A DNA stretch of 64,000 nucleotides from CAYWFP01 sp964457365 (GTDB lineage: Bacteria; Planctomycetota; SZUA-567). The position numbers were made by a program, and so were the translations under genes. Below are positions 60,401-64,000 of the stretch, piece by piece. The notes under the pieces were generated by a model, which worked only from the letters and a program-made list of their open reading frames with translations, was not told where the DNA came from and ran no database searches. Within the stretch, counting starts at the first letter, position 1, and the number at the start of each line of letters is the position of its first letter. Location: NCBI GenBank assembly GCA_964457365.1, contig CAYWFP010000010.1, positions 4,011 to 68,010 on the forward strand. Reading direction: 5' to 3'.

Positions 60401-61572
60401 CGGCGCTGCAGGAACCGTTGAAAGTGGCGCCTCACCCCGAGACTTTCCCGGTGGTTCTCGTGCGCGTGCAGGTCGGCAAACAGACGGTCTACCTCAACGA
60501 TACCGACCAATATGCCGAACTGGGGACAACCTACCACGACGGCCGCCTCGGATTGGCGCTGGAGACGGGCAAATTGTTGACCATTCGTGCGCCGGAGGAG
60601 ATGCATAACCGCGACATGGTCCGCTACGTCATCCGTCTGCAGGAAGACGGAGAGGCGCTCATTACCAAGAAACGTCTCTTCTTCGGCACGCGTTACGCCG
60701 CGGCGCGCAAGCGCTTCGCCGAGATGCCGCCGGAGGAACGCAAACGCTACTTCCAGGAAGCAGTCTCAAGCATCTCCCAGGGCGCAACCCCGGAAGTGGA
60801 GTTGAAGACGGAGTTCGAGCGCTACCCCGGCTTGGAGAGATTCACCGTGCGCGTGCAAAAATTCGCCGTCCGCGACGGACAGTTCCTGTACCTGACCCTT
60901 CCTGACAGCCTGCGCTCGCTCTTCTGGCTGCGCTCGGACACGCGGGAGAATCCGCTCTACTGGTCCGCGCCGGTTCACGAGGATATCGAAACGTTGCTGG
61001 TTTTGCCGCCGGGCATGCGTATCGCCAAGATCCTGCCGCCGGCGCTGGAATGGCGCGCGCCGGGCGAAGCGGGGGTGGTGACGGTGCAGACGCAGTTCTT
61101 CACACCCGAAGGCAGCCGCGTAACCATGAGTACGGCCTCGCGCGATCTGCTCAAGGCGCTGCAGGACGGCAACGCGGTGCTGCATGTCGCGCACAAGGCC
61201 GATCTGGCCCCGACGGTAGTCCCGGCGGCGAATTACGCAACGCTCTTGGCGATCGACAGCAAACTAGATCACCTCAACGCGCGGACGGTGCTGCTGGCCG
61301 GCGCCAAGCCTGTAGTGGCGAAACCGACGTACTGCACGCTCGCGCTCCAGGCCGACGGCACGGTCACCCTTGAAGGAAAGCCCGTGGCGTCGAAGGATCT
61401 GGCCGCGACCTTGCAGAACTACCGCGCGCAACATCCGGAGGCGGTCATCGTTATCGAACCGCACGCGGACGCCAAAGCTGGCGCTATGTTGAAGATCATG
61501 GAGACGGTGAAAGCCGCCGGTTTCAAGGGTATGAAGATCGAGCGCGAGAAGAAGGAACCGGCGGAGAAATAG
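57403..61572 (+). CDS. large exported DUF3857/transglutaminase protein, duplicated, with ExbD-like tail
   Basis: 1389 residues. Signal peptide RRWICCLLLLGACWCQAYAG. First module: DUF3857 (about 50-290) and a transglutaminase-like domain with an intact triad C354 (GVCRDKAALL), H394 (YFNHAISAV) and D410 (LMDSTDE). Second module: another DUF3857-like region (about 690-910), then a degenerate transglutaminase whose Cys position is Thr970 (NTTDRAVLL). H1011 and D1033 remain in roughly the right places. The last 80 residues (LALQADGTVTLEGKPVASKD) resemble the periplasmic part of ExbD/TolR. GAGGAGG precedes the ATG. Function is unknown; peptide crosslink or protease activity is likely in the first half only. 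Confidence 0.86.
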   Translation: MRRWICCLLLLGACWCQAYAGEETQKTPTPPTPPELLDRAAMLEAAKEITREKYPNADEVLVGNHVRVSYQADGAYVQWHEEYLKILTEKSKRAHQTVSSYFTIPYQQPDGCAIPVLEIIKPDGETKVIDAMAKSKVMINPGSMSANIYNTNDKIRQVAVPGLEIGDVLHFVMYDRVGRARMKNSFNDFFVFESTRPLLSMTVEIDGPTSLPLKSLALQDTIEGTVKAIPPKTEDGRIHYRWEVHDVPRMFPEPNAPSYWNYVQRLLVSTCPDWPYVSRWYWNLSEPHYKPSEAMKEKVAELTAQTKTRAEKIEAVFTWVSQNIRYLSVTEDNKAPGYEPQDVSLTFERRRGVCRDKAALLVSMLRVAGLEAFPVLIHNGPKKDPEVPQPYFNHAISAVREADGNYILMDSTDENTKQLLPAYLNDQSYLVATPQGDTLRVAPAEPATKNMLFIETNGRIDDQGSLTVESILKFEGFNDNVYRGYFSRITPVERRRYFEGAVKDVAAGARLTECIIEPEDMRDTSRSLQVRLRYEADGILVESEGLAMLPVPQLGTRVGMVNFALRRTGLEKRRFPLLIDVACGVQESLRIRLPEQLGSAVAMPVYPPLESDTVTWKQSLAVVGQNLVGSGTFKLKVPEFSPKQYLALKETLTQMEYNARRMPIFERKSDAHAGNDDKLPTDVDVVVLEETVDYAVESETAWTETRSVRKKILTYAGMKDHSELTLRYNPAWEEVKVERAAVTGADGKIRTISEKELSLMDAGWVGKAPRYPAGKTLVASLPGVEVGSVIDYRIVRKVKDRPFFATRESFRHFEPVLRKTVTADLPKGLKLKALVTGAAADEKVLKHQAADKDGRVIHTWVGQDLESVKRESSLPPWYIFTPTLFLSSGDWSEYAATLQGLLTSAASEQAAAVSKAKELTADTGDMATKVRRIRDFVAMQIQAAGPALDEVPLTAATPADQTLKEGYGNTTDRAVLLHAMLAGAGAEPAFVFASWGSQVPALQEPLKVAPHPETFPVVLVRVQVGKQTVYLNDTDQYAELGTTYHDGRLGLALETGKLLTIRAPEEMHNRDMVRYVIRLQEDGEALITKKRLFFGTRYAAARKRFAEMPPEERKRYFQEAVSSISQGATPEVELKTEFERYPGLERFTVRVQKFAVRDGQFLYLTLPDSLRSLFWLRSDTRENPLYWSAPVHEDIETLLVLPPGMRIAKILPPALEWRAPGEAGVVTVQTQFFTPEGSRVTMSTASRDLLKALQDGNAVLHVAHKADLAPTVVPAANYATLLAIDSKLDHLNARTVLLAGAKPVVAKPTYCTLALQADGTVTLEGKPVASKDLAATLQNYRAQHPEAVIVIEPHADAKAGAMLKIMETVKAAGFKGMKIEREKKEPAEK

Positions 61573-61603
61573 GCGTCGGCACGACTTCGGCACGCTTCAT
61601 TCG

Positions 61604-61636
61604 ACGCCCTCGGCATGCCGGGGGCGTTTCCATTTC
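61604..61636 (+). terminator. terminator after the DUF3857 gene
   Basis: 10-bp stem ACGCCCTCGG/CCGGGGGCGT (one T-G pair), CATG loop, then TTTCCATTTC. Weak T-run; probably works for both convergent genes. Confidence 0.55.
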
Positions 61637-61637
61637 G

Positions 61638-62339
61638 TCACTTCTCCGTTCTCTCCCCTTCCGGTGCGCGACCGAAATAGGCTTCGAGGCGGACGATCTC
61701 GGCTGCACGACAACCAATCCCGTAGGAGTGCCAATGCTCTTCGATCTCGTAAAGAAAACAATCGAGTATTCTTTTCATTGCTTCGGTAAACGCCCCCTCT
61801 CGTCTGCGGTAGATCGAGATGCTTCGCTTTTCGGCTGGCGAGAAGTAGTAAAGGGCGCGGTTGTCGTAGCGATATTCGTTCACGCGCAGACGGATGACAT
61901 ATTCGTAATCGTATCGACTCGGAGGTTTGCCGGGATTGTCCCTGTCCGCTAATCCTCGTCTACGTAGTTCATGGATCGCCCAGAACATCCGCGATGCGAC
62001 CGCGATTGCCTGCTTGTCGGAACGCGATCTCTTTGCGTTCGGTTTGAGCGGACGCTTGATGCCGAATACCTCGGTGTATCCGTCACTGAACGAGTTTTCG
62101 AAAGCGACAGCCTTGCCGTTGACCACCTTACAGGCGAAACGGCGTCTGATCGGCGGTCGCTTGCTGTGCGGGCAGTTGACGACGATTTCCAACTCGCCAT
62201 CGATATCCGGCAGTCGGCCGCCGGGTTGCCGGGCGAGTGCCTCGGCTTTCTCTGCCGCCGCACCGGTGTGATGCTCGCCCGCATGAAGCGAAGCGGCGAG
62301 AACCATGATCGAAATCAGCAGCCACGAAGCGCGCGACAT
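61638..62339 (-). CDS. exported protein, unknown function
   Basis: 233 residues from the ATG at 62339 (GGGGAGG upstream). Signal peptide MSRASWLLISIMVLAASLHA. Mature domain contains CPHSKRPPIRRRFACKVVNG (two Cys) and YDYEYVIRLRVNEYRYDNRA. No known family recognised. Eighty bp after the toroid lipoprotein on the same strand, so probably co-transcribed. Confidence 0.72.
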   Translation of the reverse strand: MSRASWLLISIMVLAASLHAGEHHTGAAAEKAEALARQPGGRLPDIDGELEIVVNCPHSKRPPIRRRFACKVVNGKAVAFENSFSDGYTEVFGIKRPLKPNAKRSRSDKQAIAVASRMFWAIHELRRRGLADRDNPGKPPSRYDYEYVIRLRVNEYRYDNRALYYFSPAEKRSISIYRRREGAFTEAMKRILDCFLYEIEEHWHSYGIGCRAAEIVRLEAYFGRAPEGERTEK

Positions 62340-62420
62340 GTCCTCCCCTTCTGGGTTCTGGAAAGCGATACGAAGAAGCGAGAAAAAGGTTTCACACATA
62401 TACTGCAACGCGACAAGGCA

Positions 62421-63677
62421 CTACTCGGCGTCGTCTGCGTAATAGTCGTCGTACTCGTGAACGGGCTCGTACCGATAATACACCTCGAGCATCAACGCGC
62501 CGATCGCGGTCTGGCCCACGCGGCCCCAATGGTTGCCCCGCCCTGATTGACGGCGGTTCGGATACGGATCCCAGGAGCCTTTGAACCGCCTGACCGTACC
62601 ATCGCGGCATTGAGTGGACAAAAGCTGCTTCTTCATCAGCGGGTTGAAGGTCTGCCAGTATTCGCTGCCGACGCCCAGTTGGAAGAAACCGAGCGCCTCG
62701 TAATACCAGAGGTAGAAAAAGGAGCATCCTTGGTCGAACTCGAGACGTCTCGCCGGTAACGAAAAAGAGAAATGGCGCTCGTTGATCAGGTTGTCGGCGC
62801 AACCGAGGATGATGGGGTCATCACGCGGGTGGCCCAGGAACTGCCGGCAGCACATCAGGACAGCGGTCGGCACCAGCTGTTTGGCAGGACATGTATACCC
62901 GCCGCTCCAGTCGTAGCCTTCCCCTTTGGCGATGGATTCGAACCAGCGATCAGCGTTCTCCCAAGTCTCCTTTGGCACCGTGAAACCCGCGGACTTGGCG
63001 GATTTGAGAGCCATGAGCCACCAGCCGGCGACCGAGGTGTCGGAAGTGGCCGTACCCCGTCGGCGGCTCCGCCGCGAATTGGGCACATACCGCCAACCGC
63101 CGTCCGGGTTCTGCGCCTTGCAGGCGGCGTCGACGGCGCGCTGCACCGGTTCGACCAACGCCTCGTCGCCGCACATGGCATAGGCTTCGCACATCGCCAT
63201 CAACGTAAATGCCGCTTGATAGCTGAATTTGCCGAAATGGCCGCGCACCTCGTCGTCCTGGCGCTTGAGAATCCATTCGATCGCCTGGCGCACGTTCTTG
63301 CCATATTGCTCCGAGTCGGCGGAATGCCCCGCGCCGAGGAAAGCCAGCAGCGCCAGCCCGGTGACCGTATCGTCGGTATCGTGGCCGCCCTCGTAGCGCG
63401 CTCCCAGCCAATTGCCGCGACGATATTGGTGCGTGGCCAGCCACTGAAGCGCCAGCGCCAACGCACCCTCGGTTTCTTCATCTCCGCCGCCGGCGCGGAG
63501 GGCGGCGTTTTTTTTCGTCCCGCTTCGATTACCGAAATGGCCGCCAGGAGAGCGGTATCCCTCCTCTTCGAGCTGGCGGGCGATCTCCTTGGGCGTGACG
63601 TAGTCGCCCTCTCCCGTCCGTGTCCGCGTCGAACATGCGAGCAAGAAGACGATCAGGACCAGGCCATAGCGTGACAT
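62421..63677 (-). CDS. lipoprotein with squalene-cyclase-like alpha/alpha-toroid repeats
   Basis: 418 residues. Lipobox signal MSRYGLVLIVFLLACST (LLAC). Repeated helix pairs of the prenyltransferase/squalene-oxidase type, e.g. GHDTDDTVTGLALLAFLGAG, NPDGGWRYVP, and VGQTAIGALMLEVYYRYEP. The acidic cyclase motif (DxDD) is not visible, so it is likely a binding or structural fold rather than a cyclase. AGGGGTGAG precedes the start. Confidence 0.82.
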   Translation of the reverse strand: MSRYGLVLIVFLLACSTRTRTGEGDYVTPKEIARQLEEEGYRSPGGHFGNRSGTKKNAALRAGGGDEETEGALALALQWLATHQYRRGNWLGARYEGGHDTDDTVTGLALLAFLGAGHSADSEQYGKNVRQAIEWILKRQDDEVRGHFGKFSYQAAFTLMAMCEAYAMCGDEALVEPVQRAVDAACKAQNPDGGWRYVPNSRRSRRRGTATSDTSVAGWWLMALKSAKSAGFTVPKETWENADRWFESIAKGEGYDWSGGYTCPAKQLVPTAVLMCCRQFLGHPRDDPIILGCADNLINERHFSFSLPARRLEFDQGCSFFYLWYYEALGFFQLGVGSEYWQTFNPLMKKQLLSTQCRDGTVRRFKGSWDPYPNRRQSGRGNHWGRVGQTAIGALMLEVYYRYEPVHEYDDYYADDAE

Positions 63678-63758
63678 GACTCACCCCTTTTCAGTGACGA
63701 GATGTTCCCGGAAGGTGGCACGCATGCGTCAGCCAAAAGTTTCGAGAAAAATCATAAC

Positions 63759-64000
63759 TCACTGCCAGGAGATGGCTTCAATCATCAAGAGCAATCTTTT
63801 TCGCGCCAGCTCGCCGGAGAAACCGCCTAGTTTTCCCGCAGCGGCGAGGACGCGGTGGCAAGGTACCAACAGCGGCACCGGGTTGGCGCCGCAGGCCTGG
63901 CCGACGCGCAGCATCAGCGCCAGCGTCTTATAGACCGTGGCGCGGCTGACCCGATCCTCTCCCGTGGCGAGGGCGACAGCCACCTCGTCGGCGCGGAAGT
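63759..64000 (-). CDS. ogt: methylated-DNA--protein-cysteine methyltransferase, cut at right edge
   Basis: Repair protein that takes alkyl groups from O6-alkylguanine. Only the C-terminal part is visible: NPVPLLVPCHRVLAAAGKLG holds the acceptor Cys (PCHRV), then GGFSGELARKRLLLMIE. The frame is open to the window edge, so the start and the rest lie beyond 64000. Confidence 0.92.
   Translation of the reverse strand, partial: FRADEVAVALATGEDRVSRATVYKTLALMLRVGQACGANPVPLLVPCHRVLAAAGKLGGFSGELARKRLLLMIEAISWQ

Noticed and set aside
62929..62950. GATTCGAACC resembling a tRNA T-loop
   Set aside because: It is within the toroid lipoprotein gene; no acceptor stem or anticodon arm fits.

Overview
The window is about 64 kb of high-GC DNA from a flagellated Gram-negative bacterium. 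It carries lpxK (lipid A synthesis), a nearly complete flagellar export block, an H1-like lysine tail, DUF3857/transglutaminase and alpha/alpha-toroid surface proteins, and tandem TPR proteins. That mix suggests a Planctomycetota/PVC-type lineage, but this is inferred from gene content and not proven. A 10-N run inside motB shows that this is a draft or metagenome scaffold. I found no rRNA, tRNA, CRISPR array, insertion sequence or prophage.

Layout. (1) 1-14970: flagellar operon, flgE (cut at the left edge)-flbD-motA-motB-fliL-fliN-fliO-fliP-fliQ-fliR-flhB-flhA-flhF-small membrane protein-fliA, then a small gene of unknown function. (2) 15176-20016: xerC, an MBL hydrolase, and a leftward operon of TPR protein, NTF2-like protein and alpha/beta hydrolase. 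(3) 20740-23235: a very large flagellin behind a 600-bp leader, then uvrA. (4) 26243-37808, leftward: fatty-acid genes fabG-SUFU-fabZ-fabI; then hom-apgM-nudix-wecA-like; then thioesterase-TPR-lpxK. (5) 37932-42044: IMPase-arsC, gpmA, and gpmI with a histone-H1-like tail. (6) 42282-44985: three tandem paralogous solute-binding proteins without a permease. (7) 45570-48490: ECF sigma/anti-sigma pair, SGNH hydrolase, small exported protein. (8) 49535-55270: a sigma54-type activator followed by a NifX/Mrp cluster that strongly resembles the orange-protein (ORP) locus of anaerobes, with a well-formed -24/-12 promoter and an upstream palindrome. (9) 55288-64000: phosphomannomutase, a 1389-residue double transglutaminase protein, exported proteins, and the end of an O6-alkylguanine methyltransferase.

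How the genes work together. Region 1 builds and powers the flagellar export apparatus. fliA encodes the late-class sigma factor, and three sites (before flbD, xerC and fliC) share a sigma28-like element with identical spacing. Housekeeping-type promoters recur with N17 spacing and a TAGNNT -10 box. Region 8 looks like a self-contained, sigma54-controlled metal-cluster system: activator, NifX-fold cluster carriers, an Mrp ATPase fused to a NifX domain, and an MBL enzyme. It is the best candidate here for an unusual biological system.
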